Assembly: GCA_937958295.1 (NCBI GenBank)
Contig: CALFEY010000105.1
Location: forward strand, 1-25,379
DNA length: 25,379 bases
Origin: an uncultured Pseudomonadota bacterium
GTDB taxonomy: Bacteria; Pseudomonadota; Gammaproteobacteria; Burkholderiales; Casimicrobiaceae
Direction: 5' to 3'
In this document: positions 8,120 through 15,317 of the stretch, in pieces
Layout of the letters: the number at the start of each line of letters is the position of its first letter
How positions within the stretch are numbered: position 1 is the stretch's first letter
Program-made: the position numbers and the translations under genes
The notes under the pieces: generated by a model
What the model was told of the DNA's origin: nothing
The model's input: the letters and a program-made list of their open reading frames with translations, nothing else
Database searches by the model: none

Positions 8120-8171
8120 GGTTCGAAGGGGCGCCGTCACCAGCCTCGAACTACACCCTCCAGGAGGAATC

Positions 8172-9131
8172 ATGTTTCGCAAGCTCTTCGCCGTGCTCGC
8201 CCTGGCCATCGCTCCGATCGCCGCCGCCGACACGCTCAAGTTCGGCCATGTGTACGAGACCACCGAGCCGTATCACAAGTGGGCGCTGTGGGCCGCCGAC
8301 GAGATCAAGAAGCGCAGCAACGGGCGCTGGGATATCCAGGTGTTCCCGTCGAGCACGCTCGGCAAGGAGCAGGACCTCTACCAGGGCCTGGCGCTCGGCA
8401 CCGTCGACCTCACCTACACCGGCAGCTTCTACGCCGCGCGCGACTACGGCCCGATGGCGCTGGCCAGCGCGCCATTCATGTTCCGCGACTACGCGCACTG
8501 GGCAAAATTCCGCGATAGCCCGTTCTACAAGGAAGTGAAAGGCGCCTACACCGCCAAGACCGGCAACCCGGTGCTGGCCCTCACCTACTACGGCGAGCGG
8601 CACGTCACGTCCAACAAGCCGGTCCGCACGCCGGCCGACATGAAGGGCATGAAGTTCCGCACGCCCGACGCGCCGATGTACACGCTGTTCCCGCGGGCGG
8701 TGGGCGCCAACCCCACGCCGATCGCCTTTGCCGAGGTGTACCTCGCGCTGCAGAACGGCACGGTGGACGGCCAGGAGAACCCGCTGCCCACGATCCTCGC
8801 CAAGAAGTTCTACGAGGTGAACAAGAACATTTCCCTGACCGGCCACATGACCGACAGCCTCATCACCCTCGTGTCGCCCACCGTGTGGAAGAAGCTCACC
8901 CCCGCCGACCAGAAGATCTTCTCCGACGTCTTCGCCGAAGCTGCCGCCAGGTGCACCGAGGACATCCGGGCGAGCGAAGCGCAGCTCGCCTCGGACTTCG
9001 CGACTAAGTACGGTGCCAACGTGATCAAGGTCGACCGTGCCCCCTTCCGCGCAGCGATGGAGCCCGTGCTCAAGGGCGCCAACCTCCCGTGGACGCCGGA
9101 CCAGTACACCAAGGTCCAGGCGATCCAGTAA
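8172..9131 (+). CDS. TRAP transporter solute-binding protein, DctP family
   Basis: Start fixed by AGGAGGA (8162-8168). The 319-residue protein has a signal peptide (about 1-19, MFRKLFAVLALAIAPIAAA) and the DctP fold. It shows the N-terminal LKFGHVYETTEPYHKWA, the STLGKEQDLYQGLALGTVDL region, the ligand-carboxylate segment MKGMKFRTPDAP with the conserved Arg, and the FAEVYLALQNGTVDGQENP signature. It should bind an organic acid in the periplasm for a Na+-driven TRAP importer. No DctQ or DctM membrane gene is present in this window, so it is an orphan here and must use components encoded elsewhere. The dehydrogenase gene starts 2 bases after its stop, so binding protein and enzyme are co-transcribed and likely act on the same compound. 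Confidence 0.92.
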   Translation: MFRKLFAVLALAIAPIAAADTLKFGHVYETTEPYHKWALWAADEIKKRSNGRWDIQVFPSSTLGKEQDLYQGLALGTVDLTYTGSFYAARDYGPMALASAPFMFRDYAHWAKFRDSPFYKEVKGAYTAKTGNPVLALTYYGERHVTSNKPVRTPADMKGMKFRTPDAPMYTLFPRAVGANPTPIAFAEVYLALQNGTVDGQENPLPTILAKKFYEVNKNISLTGHMTDSLITLVSPTVWKKLTPADQKIFSDVFAEAAARCTEDIRASEAQLASDFATKYGANVIKVDRAPFRAAMEPVLKGANLPWTPDQYTKVQAIQ

Positions 9132-9133
9132 CC

Positions 9134-10207
9134 ATGGCGCTCTATCCCGGTGCCGATGGCGAGCGGCGCGTGGCCGCCGCCGAGCTCACGGCGGTCGTCG
9201 CGTCGATCTTCCGCGCCTGCGACATGAACGACGCCGACGCCACGCTACTGGCCGAGTCGCTCGTGCATGCCGACCTGCGCGGCATCCATTCGCACGGCGT
9301 GCTGCGCGTGCCCGACTACGTGGGCAAGCTCACCCACGAAGGCGTGGATCCGCACGGCAAGCCCGCCGTGGTGCGCGAGCGCGGCGCCATCGCGGTAATC
9401 GACGGCGGGAACAGCATGGGGCAGGTCGGCGGCGCCTTCGCGATGCGCCACGTGATCGAGCGCGCGGTCACCACGGGCATCGCCGCGGCGGCATTGCGCA
9501 ACACCAATCACTGCGGCGCCATGGATTGGTACGCGTGCATGGCGCTGCCGAGCAACATGATCGGCATCGCGATGACCGAAGCGATCCCCACCATGGCGCC
9601 ACTGGGCGGCGCCGACAAGATCATCGGCATCAACCCGCTCGGCGTGGCCATCCCCGGCGGCGACGAGGGGCCCATCGTGCTCGACATCGCGTTCGGCGCC
9701 ACCGCGCACGGCAAGATGCGCATCTACCACCAGAAGGGCTACGCGCTGCCCGATGGCTGGGCGCTGGACGTCGACGGCGTGCCCACCACCGACACCGCCA
9801 AGGCGCTGGTGGGCCTCATCCGTCCCATCGGCGAGCACAAGGGCGTGGGTCTGGCGCTCGTCACCGGGATCCTGAGCTCGCTCCTCGGCGGATCGGGCTA
9901 CGGCCTCGAGATCGGCAACATGAAGGACGGCGCGAATGCCGGGCGCGATGGCCAGTTCTTCCTGGCGCTCGACGTTGCAGCATTCGAGGACACGGTGCGC
10001 TTCAAGTCGCGGGTGGACGGCATCGTGCGCGAGATCCACGGCGCGCGCCGCGCGCCCGGCGTGGACCGGCTCTACGTGCCGGGCGAGATGGAAGCCGAGT
10101 TCGCCGCGCGCTACGGGCGCGAGGGCATCCCGCTCAACGACCACACGCTCGGGGATATTCGGAAGGTCGCGCAGTCGCTCGGCGTGCAATTGCCCGAGGG
10201 CTGGTAG
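9134..10207 (+). CDS. Ldh_2 family NAD(P)-dependent 2-hydroxyacid dehydrogenase (malate/L-lactate dehydrogenase type)
   Basis: The ATG at 9134 gives 357 residues, typical of the family. Conserved features are RGIHSHGVLRVPDYV (from Arg49, including His54), the nucleotide-binding NTNHCGA with Asn125/His126, and MTEAIPTMAPLGGADKIIGI followed by NPLGVAIPGG. Members oxidise or reduce small 2-hydroxy/2-oxo acids or related compounds: malate, sulfolactate, ureidoglycolate (AllD) or 2,3-diketogulonate (YiaK). The substrate cannot be chosen from sequence. It lies 2 bases behind the TRAP binding protein and under the divergent GntR regulator, so a catabolic role on the imported hydroxy acid is likely. 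An in-frame start at 9089 would lie inside the preceding gene and is less likely. Confidence 0.9.
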   Translation: MALYPGADGERRVAAAELTAVVASIFRACDMNDADATLLAESLVHADLRGIHSHGVLRVPDYVGKLTHEGVDPHGKPAVVRERGAIAVIDGGNSMGQVGGAFAMRHVIERAVTTGIAAAALRNTNHCGAMDWYACMALPSNMIGIAMTEAIPTMAPLGGADKIIGINPLGVAIPGGDEGPIVLDIAFGATAHGKMRIYHQKGYALPDGWALDVDGVPTTDTAKALVGLIRPIGEHKGVGLALVTGILSSLLGGSGYGLEIGNMKDGANAGRDGQFFLALDVAAFEDTVRFKSRVDGIVREIHGARRAPGVDRLYVPGEMEAEFAARYGREGIPLNDHTLGDIRKVAQSLGVQLPEGW

Positions 10208-10220
10208 GCTGCCGCCATCC

Positions 10221-10512
10221 CTACTTGCGCGCGATGATGTCGCGCGCGAGCCGCTCCGCGAGGATCAGGTCGGCGAAGCCGGCCGTCTCCCGCTCCACGG
10301 GTCGCGTCCCCAGGGATCGTGTCCTCACCCATCCCGCCGGGCGCCATCGTGGTGCGCACTTGCGTGCGCGTGTCCACGCCGAGCAGGCGCACCAGGATCA
10401 GCCCCTGCGCCCGCGTCTGCGTGACGGCCGCCGCGAAGCGGTTGTTGGGCGTGGCCTCGTCCAGCCCGAGCGTCGCGTGGCCGGCGACGGCTTCCACGCC
10501 CGTGGCGCGCGT
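10221..10512 (-). pseudogene. C-terminal fragment of an unidentified gene, with one frameshift
   Basis: Minus-strand frame from 10512 reads plausibly as protein (EAVAGHATLGLDEATPNNRF, then TRAQGLILVRLLGVDTRTQV, then TTMAPGGMGEDT). After a single frame change near 10310-10325 it continues as LGTRPVERETAGFADLILAE and RLARDIIARK, ending at TAG (10221-10223). An in-frame TGA at 10513-10515 closes it upstream, so no start remains. The codon use on both sides of the shift looks coding, which supports one broken gene and not chance. I do not recognise the family. Confidence 0.5.
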
Positions 10513-10609
10513 TCAAGCGGAGGGGTGGACATGAGCGTCCGGGCGTGAGGGCGACAGTTGCAGGATAGCGCGGGCTGCACCGCGGACGATGGCGGCGGGT
10601 CCGGCGTAG

Positions 10610-10807
10610 TCGCTTCGATTCCCCATCCAGGGCTGGCGACGCGGGTCGAGGCTCGCGGCCGCCCTGGTGTTGCTCGGTGCGCTCGCGCGGGTTTCGCTCG
10701 CGCTTCCGCTGCTCATCATGCTCGGCCGCCACGTTGTGATGGACACACTGCTCGCCACCACCGCATTCCGCGTCGGCCTCGCCGTGCAGGTGCTGGACGC
10801 GCTCTAA
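10610..10807 (+). pseudogene. Fragment of a small membrane protein (DUF4386-like?)
   Basis: Open between TAG at 10607-10609 and TAA at 10805-10807, reading RLAAALVLLGALARVSLALP, then LLIMLGRHVVMDTLLATTA, then FRVGLAVQVLDAL. This is one hydrophobic helix followed by an amphipathic segment, resembling the N-terminal part of DUF4386 membrane proteins. There is no ATG; a GTG at 10667 lacks a ribosome binding site. The family resemblance is weak and by eye. It is most likely a remnant, but a very small membrane protein cannot be excluded. Confidence 0.35.
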
Positions 10808-10815
10808 GCGAGCCA

Positions 10816-10997
10816 TCGATCGACTTCGAGTTCTTTCCGGAGCGCGCGATGCGGCTCGTGTGCGGGTCCAAGGACGGGCCGATCGCCTGCAGGAGGACCT
10901 CGCGGCCCGGGCCGTGAAGAGAGAGGAAGAAGATGGGCCGAACCAAGTCGCGGTAGAGTGACGTCCGCGCGTGACCGGGCAACAGGTCGCGCATCAC
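10816..10997 (-). pseudogene. Possible coding remnant of unknown origin
   Basis: Minus-strand frame starting with two ATGs at 10997/10994 reads MMRDLLPGHARTSLYRDLVR, then PIFFLSLHGPGREVLLQAIG and PSLDPHTSRIARSGKN, with GC-rich third positions as in true genes here. No ribosome binding site or family is evident, and downstream the frame becomes Arg-rich and unconvincing. It may be another decayed piece in the 10208-11062 gap. Confidence 0.2.
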
Positions 10998-11062
10998 GCG
11001 CCATGCGCTGAACTCCGTTCGATCTCAGTCGAAACGTTGCGTGACGACCCTCCGCCGACCCG

Positions 11063-12304
11063 ATGCCCCGACCGATCCCTGTTGACCCGCTCGATCGCAC
11101 CCTGGACCAGGACGCGCCCCTGGTCCGCACGCTCGCACGCGCGAAGCCGGCGACGAAGGCCGAACGGACCTTCCAGGAACTGGTGGCCAAGCTCGCAACC
11201 AAGCGCGAGGCGCTGAAGCTGTGGCAGGACTACGAGCAGCGCTACAACAAGCGGGTGGTCGACGAGATCGAGCCGTTGCGCGTGCAGTTGCAGGCGCACC
11301 AGCGCAGGCTGGTCGCGCTGATCGACGACCAGCTGAGCCGGCCGGCGGATAGCCGACGCTTCGGCCGGACGCAGCGTGCCAAGCTCTCGAACCTGTTGCT
11401 CGATCTCGTGGCCGGATTGCTCGAGGAAAGCGACGACGACGCGCTCGTCGCGTTGCACGACAAGTACAGCGACGTGTCGCGCGAGGAGAAGCGGAAGTCG
11501 GAAATGGAACTGGCACAGTCGTTGCTGAACGATGTCTTCGGTCTCGACGTGGGCGACGATCATGGCGCGACCACCACCGAGGAGCTGCTCGAGCACGCCC
11601 GCCGCAAGGCGGAGGAAAGCGCCGCCATGGACGAGCGCGCGGCGGGCGATCGCCGCGGCGGGCGTGATGGCCCAGACGCCGACCACGACGACGCAAAGCC
11701 GAGCGCTGCCCAAGGCAGGCGCGAGCAGGCCGCGAAAGAAGTCAGCCAGTCGCTGCGCGACATCTATCGCAAGCTCGCCAGCGCGCTGCACCCGGACCGC
11801 GAGCAGGACCCCGACGCGCGCCGACGCAAGACCCTGCTCATGCAGCGGGTCAATCAGGCCTACGACGGGGGCGATCTCCTGACCTTGCTGGGCCTGCAGC
11901 TGGAGATCGAGCAGATCGACGCTGCGTACCTGTCATCGGTGCCGGCGAAGCGCCTCGCGCACTACAACAAAGTTTTGCGCGAACAGCTTGCGGATCTCGA
12001 AGCCGAGCTCGCGCATCATATCGAGCCCTTCCTGTACAGGACCGGCGTGCTCTCCGGCGCCATGCTGACCCCGGTCATGGTCGACCAGCACCTGAGCTCG
12101 AGCGTCAAGCAACTGAAACTCGCCATCCGGCAGATCCGGGAGGACCTGGTCGCGTTCCGCGATCCGGCCGTGCTGCGACAGATGCTCGACCACTACGAGC
12201 TCGTCCCCGATATCGCCGATCCACACGAGGCAGAGGATCTCGCGCGACGCTTCGCCCAAGACCTGGCGCCGGCGGCGCGCGGGAAGCCGCGGCGGCGACG
12301 GTGA
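11063..12304 (+). CDS. J-domain-like, coiled-coil-rich protein (DnaJ-type co-chaperone of unknown partner)
   Basis: A 413-residue, highly charged, Glu/Arg/Leu-rich protein. Residues about 30-190 are predicted mostly helical and partly coiled coil; 190-220 is a disordered, Asp/Arg-rich linker. At about 225-280 lies a J-domain-like segment (LRDIYRKLASALHPDREQDP) with the HPD tripeptide at 243-245 and a helix ending in RVNQAYDGGDLLTLLGL. The C-terminal part (280-400) is again helical. The HPD motif is needed in J proteins to stimulate DnaK ATPase, so a co-chaperone role is reasonable, although the domain sits in the middle of the protein, not at the N-terminus as in DnaJ. There is no signal peptide, zinc finger or Gly/Phe region. 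No good ribosome binding site is visible before ATG 11063. Substrate and partner are unknown. Confidence 0.8.
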   Translation: MPRPIPVDPLDRTLDQDAPLVRTLARAKPATKAERTFQELVAKLATKREALKLWQDYEQRYNKRVVDEIEPLRVQLQAHQRRLVALIDDQLSRPADSRRFGRTQRAKLSNLLLDLVAGLLEESDDDALVALHDKYSDVSREEKRKSEMELAQSLLNDVFGLDVGDDHGATTTEELLEHARRKAEESAAMDERAAGDRRGGRDGPDADHDDAKPSAAQGRREQAAKEVSQSLRDIYRKLASALHPDREQDPDARRRKTLLMQRVNQAYDGGDLLTLLGLQLEIEQIDAAYLSSVPAKRLAHYNKVLREQLADLEAELAHHIEPFLYRTGVLSGAMLTPVMVDQHLSSSVKQLKLAIRQIREDLVAFRDPAVLRQMLDHYELVPDIADPHEAEDLARRFAQDLAPAARGKPRRRR

Positions 12305-12380
12305 CAGCACGCTGAATATCGTTCAGATCCCCGCAATCACGGACAGGACCGCCGCACGCGTGCCGTAGCTGCTTGGCTTG

Positions 12381-12551
12381 GATCACGCCTTCGCGGCGCC
12401 AGCAGGCAATCGTTGGCGCGTCGAAGCCCAGGTCGCGCAGGATCGGTTCGGTGTGCGCTCCCAGCGCGGGCACCGCATCCATGCGCGGAGGCGCGCCGTC
12501 GAGGTTCGCGGGCGTGGGTGGCATGGGCTTTCGGGCGGGGTCGGCGTCAAC
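12381..12551 (-). pseudogene. C-terminal remnant of a CaiB/BaiF-type CoA-transferase
   Basis: Minus-strand frame from 12551 reads LDGAPPRMDAVPALGAHTEP, then ILRDLGFDAPTIACWRREGV and I. This matches the usual CaiB/BaiF ending (P-x-LG-x-H-T/N-x-x-IL-x-x-LG-(Y/F)-x-x-x-x-I-x-x-L-x-x-x-GVI) and parallels the end of the intact enzyme at 19813-21006 (SSDEIAGLHARGVI). The rest of the gene, about 340 residues, is absent: an in-frame TAG lies at 12554-12552 and the sequence upstream is unrelated. The codon after Val-Ile is CAA, where the relatives have a stop, so the frame runs on into the neighbouring gene. A broken gene with a lost stop codon is the simplest reading. Confidence 0.65.
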
Positions 12552-12603
12552 CTATGCCGGAAACGACCATGGCCCACTCCGCGCGGCCATTCGGCGTCGT
12601 CAT

Positions 12604-13629
12604 TCAAGTCATCGCTGGCTCGGCGACGAGCAGCAGCTTGCCCAAGGGCCGCTCATCCTCGAACGCGCGATGCGCGACTGCCGCGTCGCGCAGGGCGAAC
12701 TCGCCCGCGATCACCGGCCGGATGCGGCCCGCATCGAGCAATTGCCATACGCGCTCGCGCAGTGCGACCGCGATCCGCGCCTTCTCGCCCGCAGATTTGG
12801 GGCGCAGCATCGTCGCGACAAACGCGCCATCCCGGCGCTGCAGCTCGGCGAAATCCACGTCTACCTGCGCCCCCTCCTGGTAGGCGACATTCACGATCCG
12901 CCCGCCGCGCGCGAGGCAACGCACGTTGCGCATCACGTAGGACCCACCGACCATGTCCAGCACCACGTCGACACCGCGCCCACCGGTCAATCGATCGATC
13001 TCCACGACGAAGTCCTGCGTGCGATGGTTGATCGCAGCCTCAGCGCCCAGGCTCAGACACGCGGCGCAGCGCGCGTCCGTTCCCGCAGTGGTCAATACGC
13101 GGGCGCCGCGGGCGTTGGCGAGCTGGATCGCCAGCGTGCCGAGCCCGCTCGCGCCCCCGTGGATCAGCAGTGTCTGCCCCGCCTCGAGACGGCCGAAGTC
13201 GTAGAGGTTGCTGTAGGCGGTGAAGAGGCCTTCGGGCAGGCCGGCGGCATGCGCGAGCGGCATCGATGCCGGCGCAGGCAACACCTGCCCGGCAGGAGCG
13301 ATGCAATGCGAGGCGTAGCCGCCGCCGTTCACCAGCGCGCACACGCGATCGCCCACAGCAACATCACGCACATCTGCCCCCGTCGCACGCACCACCCCCG
13401 ACACCTCGAGACCCGGCACGTCCGGACGCACGATGGACGACACGTAGAAGCCGCTGCGCTGCAGGGCGTCGGCGTTGTTGATGCCGGCGGCGGCGACCGC
13501 GATCAGAACTTCATCGGGGCCGGGGATCGGCATCCGCCGCTCGACGACCTCGAGGACCTCAGGACCTCCGGCGCGCGCGATGCGCACGACCGTGACATGT
13601 CCGGGAAGCGGTTGGATCTGGACTGGCAT
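12604..13629 (-). CDS. NAD(P)H:quinone oxidoreductase, zinc-free MDR family (Qor/PIG3-like)
   Basis: A 341-residue member of the medium-chain dehydrogenase/reductase superfamily. The N-terminal GroES-like domain has GPDEVLIAVAAAGINNADAL and PDVPGLEVSGVV. The Rossmann domain has LLIHGGASGLGTLAIQLA (nucleotide-binding loop) and a quinone-oxidoreductase-type ending FEDERPLGKLLL. The Cys/His ligands for catalytic and structural zinc are missing, typical of quinone oxidoreductases that reduce quinones or enones with NADPH. The ATG at 13629 is preferred: the alternative TTG at 13656 would place the start inside the promoter region of the divergent operon. It is transcribed away from the ABC transporter operon across a palindrome-bearing intergenic region. 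Participation in the same pathway is possible but not shown. Confidence 0.88.
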   Translation of the reverse strand: MPVQIQPLPGHVTVVRIARAGGPEVLEVVERRMPIPGPDEVLIAVAAAGINNADALQRSGFYVSSIVRPDVPGLEVSGVVRATGADVRDVAVGDRVCALVNGGGYASHCIAPAGQVLPAPASMPLAHAAGLPEGLFTAYSNLYDFGRLEAGQTLLIHGGASGLGTLAIQLANARGARVLTTAGTDARCAACLSLGAEAAINHRTQDFVVEIDRLTGGRGVDVVLDMVGGSYVMRNVRCLARGGRIVNVAYQEGAQVDVDFAELQRRDGAFVATMLRPKSAGEKARIAVALRERVWQLLDAGRIRPVIAGEFALRDAAVAHRAFEDERPLGKLLLVAEPAMT

Positions 13630-13669
13630 TGACACTAGCCTACCATCCGTGTTCAATGTAGTAAATCAC

Positions 13670-13685
13670 GTTCATATATCTGAAC
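13670..13685. promoter_or_regulatory. Palindrome GTTCA-N6-TGAAC in the divergent promoter region
   Basis: A perfect 5+5 inverted repeat with the AT-rich centre TATATC lies between the quinone oxidoreductase and the ABC ATPase gene. A further GTTCA half-site is at 13651-13655. The palindrome covers a possible plus-strand -10 (TATATC, 13675-13680) with a weak -35 (TTCAAT, 13652-13657) at 17-base spacing. It is a plausible operator for the operon, with the IclR protein at 21871 as the obvious candidate regulator; that link is inference. Confidence 0.5.
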
Positions 13686-13703
13686 ACCTCTAGGACCGCG
13701 CGA

Positions 13704-14480
13704 GTGCCGCTGCTGACCATCGACCACGTCACCGTGGCGTTCGGAAACGGACCCCGGAAGCTCGTTGCGGTGGACGATGTCTCGCTCACCGTCGAGCGCG
13801 GTGAGTTTCTCTGCCTGTTGGGCCCTAGCGGCTGCGGCAAGTCCACGCTGCTCAAGGTCGTGAGCGGTCTCCTTGCGGCCCACAGCGGTCGCGTGACGCT
13901 GGACACGCAGGAAAGGCGGGACGGCCTCGAGTCGGTGATGGTGTGGCAGGAGCCCACGCTGATCCCGTGGCGGCGCATCGACGACAACGTCGCGCTGAGT
14001 CTGGAGCTGCGCGGTGTGCCGCGCGCGGAGCGACGCGAGCGCGCGGTCGAGGCGCTCAAGCTCCTCGGCATCGCGGACTTCGCAGCGTACTTCCCACGCC
14101 AGCTTTCAGGCGGCATGCGGCAGCGCGCCGGCATCGCGCGCGCACTCGTGGCCGATCCCCGCATCCTCCTGATGGACGAGCCCTTCGCGGCCGTCGATGC
14201 GCAGACACGCCGCATCCTGCAGGAGCAGGTGCTCATGCTGACGCAGGACCTGCACAAGACGGTGATCTTCGTCACGCACAGCATCGAGGAGGCGCTCCTG
14301 CTCGGCGATCGCATCGCGGTGATGAGCGCGCGCCCGGGACGGATCAAGGCCCTCATCGAAGTAGAGTTTCCGCGCCCACGCGATCCGCACATCGTGCGCA
14401 CGGCGCGCTTCCAGGATCTCGAGGAGCACATCTGGGACCTCCTGCGGGGTGAAGCGGCGCGCGCGGAGCTCGAGACATGA
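13704..14480 (+). CDS. ABC transporter ATP-binding protein, nitrate/sulfonate/taurine type (SsuB/TauB-like)
   Basis: GTG start at 13704 preceded by TAGGA. The 258-residue ATPase carries Walker A GPSGCGKST (40-48), Q-loop at about 82, signature LSGGMRQ (134-140), Walker B LLMDEP (155-160) and the H-loop His192 in FVTHSIEEA. The family (SsuB, TauB, NrtD) energises import of small organosulfur compounds, nitrate, pyrimidine precursors and other N-containing molecules. It is the first gene of the operon. Its ATG-less start suggests modest translation, and it overlaps the permease gene through ATGA, so the two are translationally coupled. Substrate specificity lies in the binding protein two genes downstream. 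Confidence 0.93.
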   Translation: MPLLTIDHVTVAFGNGPRKLVAVDDVSLTVERGEFLCLLGPSGCGKSTLLKVVSGLLAAHSGRVTLDTQERRDGLESVMVWQEPTLIPWRRIDDNVALSLELRGVPRAERRERAVEALKLLGIADFAAYFPRQLSGGMRQRAGIARALVADPRILLMDEPFAAVDAQTRRILQEQVLMLTQDLHKTVIFVTHSIEEALLLGDRIAVMSARPGRIKALIEVEFPRPRDPHIVRTARFQDLEEHIWDLLRGEAARAELET

Positions 14481-15307
14481 ACACGCCGGCGCCCTCGCTA
14501 CCGGCCGCAGTGGCGCCCGACGCCACCGGCGCGTGGCGCGCGCGCGGCATGCGCATGCTCATCGCCACGGCGCCGGTCGCGGGGGCTCTCGCGCTGTGGC
14601 AGATCGCAGCCGTCACGGACGTGATCGACCGCTCGTTCTTTCCGCCGCCCACACGCGTGCTCGCCAAGCTGTGGGAGCTCATCGTCACGGGTCAGATGGG
14701 GCCGAACATGGCCGTGAGCCTGCAGCGCTTCCTGCTCGGGTTCCTGCTCGGCGCGGTGCCGGGCGTGTTCTTCGGCTTGATGATGGGCTGGATCAAGGCG
14801 GTGCGGCTGGTGCTCGATCCCATCATCACCATCATCTATCCGATTCCGCGGATCGCGATCCTGCCGCTGTTCCTCGTGATCTTCGGGCTGGGCTCGCCGC
14901 CGATCGTGGCGATCACCGCATTGATCTGCTTCTTCCCCGCCGTCGTGACCACCTACGCCGGCGTGCGTGGCCTCGACCCCAACCTGCCCGCGATGGCCCG
15001 CAACATCGGTGCCTCGCGGCTGCAGGTGATGACCAAGATCGCCCTGCCCGCTTCGCTGCCCGTGATGTTCGCCGGCCTGCGCCTGTCGCTCGGACTCGCG
15101 CTCACCGGCGAAGTCGCCGCGGAGTTCGTGGCCGCGAGCAACGGCGTGGGCGCCGAGATCTGGCGCTCCTGGCAGATCTACCGGATCGACGAGATGTACG
15201 CGAACATCGTGGCGATTTCCGCGGTGGGCGTGATCCTCTCGTACGTGCTGCTCGAGGTCCAGCGACGACTGCTGTCGTGGGACGAAGGTGTCGAACTCAC
15301 CAAATGA
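14477..15307 (+). CDS. ABC transporter permease, SsuC/TauC type
   Basis: 276 residues with about six membrane helices typical of BPD_transp_1 permeases: about 26-45 (MLIATAPVAGALALWQIAAV), 76-100, 108-135, 140-165, and two near the end. The EAA-type cytoplasmic loop that contacts the ATPase is seen as ARNIGASRLQVMTKIALPAS followed by LPVMFAGLRL. A start codon inside the ATPase stop (ATGA at 14477-14480) shows coupling. It is predicted to form the inner-membrane channel of the importer with the ATPase at 13704 and the binding protein at 15318. Confidence 0.92.
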   Translation: MNTPAPSLPAAVAPDATGAWRARGMRMLIATAPVAGALALWQIAAVTDVIDRSFFPPPTRVLAKLWELIVTGQMGPNMAVSLQRFLLGFLLGAVPGVFFGLMMGWIKAVRLVLDPIITIIYPIPRIAILPLFLVIFGLGSPPIVAITALICFFPAVVTTYAGVRGLDPNLPAMARNIGASRLQVMTKIALPASLPVMFAGLRLSLGLALTGEVAAEFVAASNGVGAEIWRSWQIYRIDEMYANIVAISAVGVILSYVLLEVQRRLLSWDEGVELTK

Positions 15308-15317
15308 GGAAGAGGCC

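Noticed and set aside
10325..10816. Minus-strand 163-aa ORF in the decayed region
   Set aside because: Low-complexity Arg/His/Pro composition typical of shadow frames; the better-supported fragments are in other frames.
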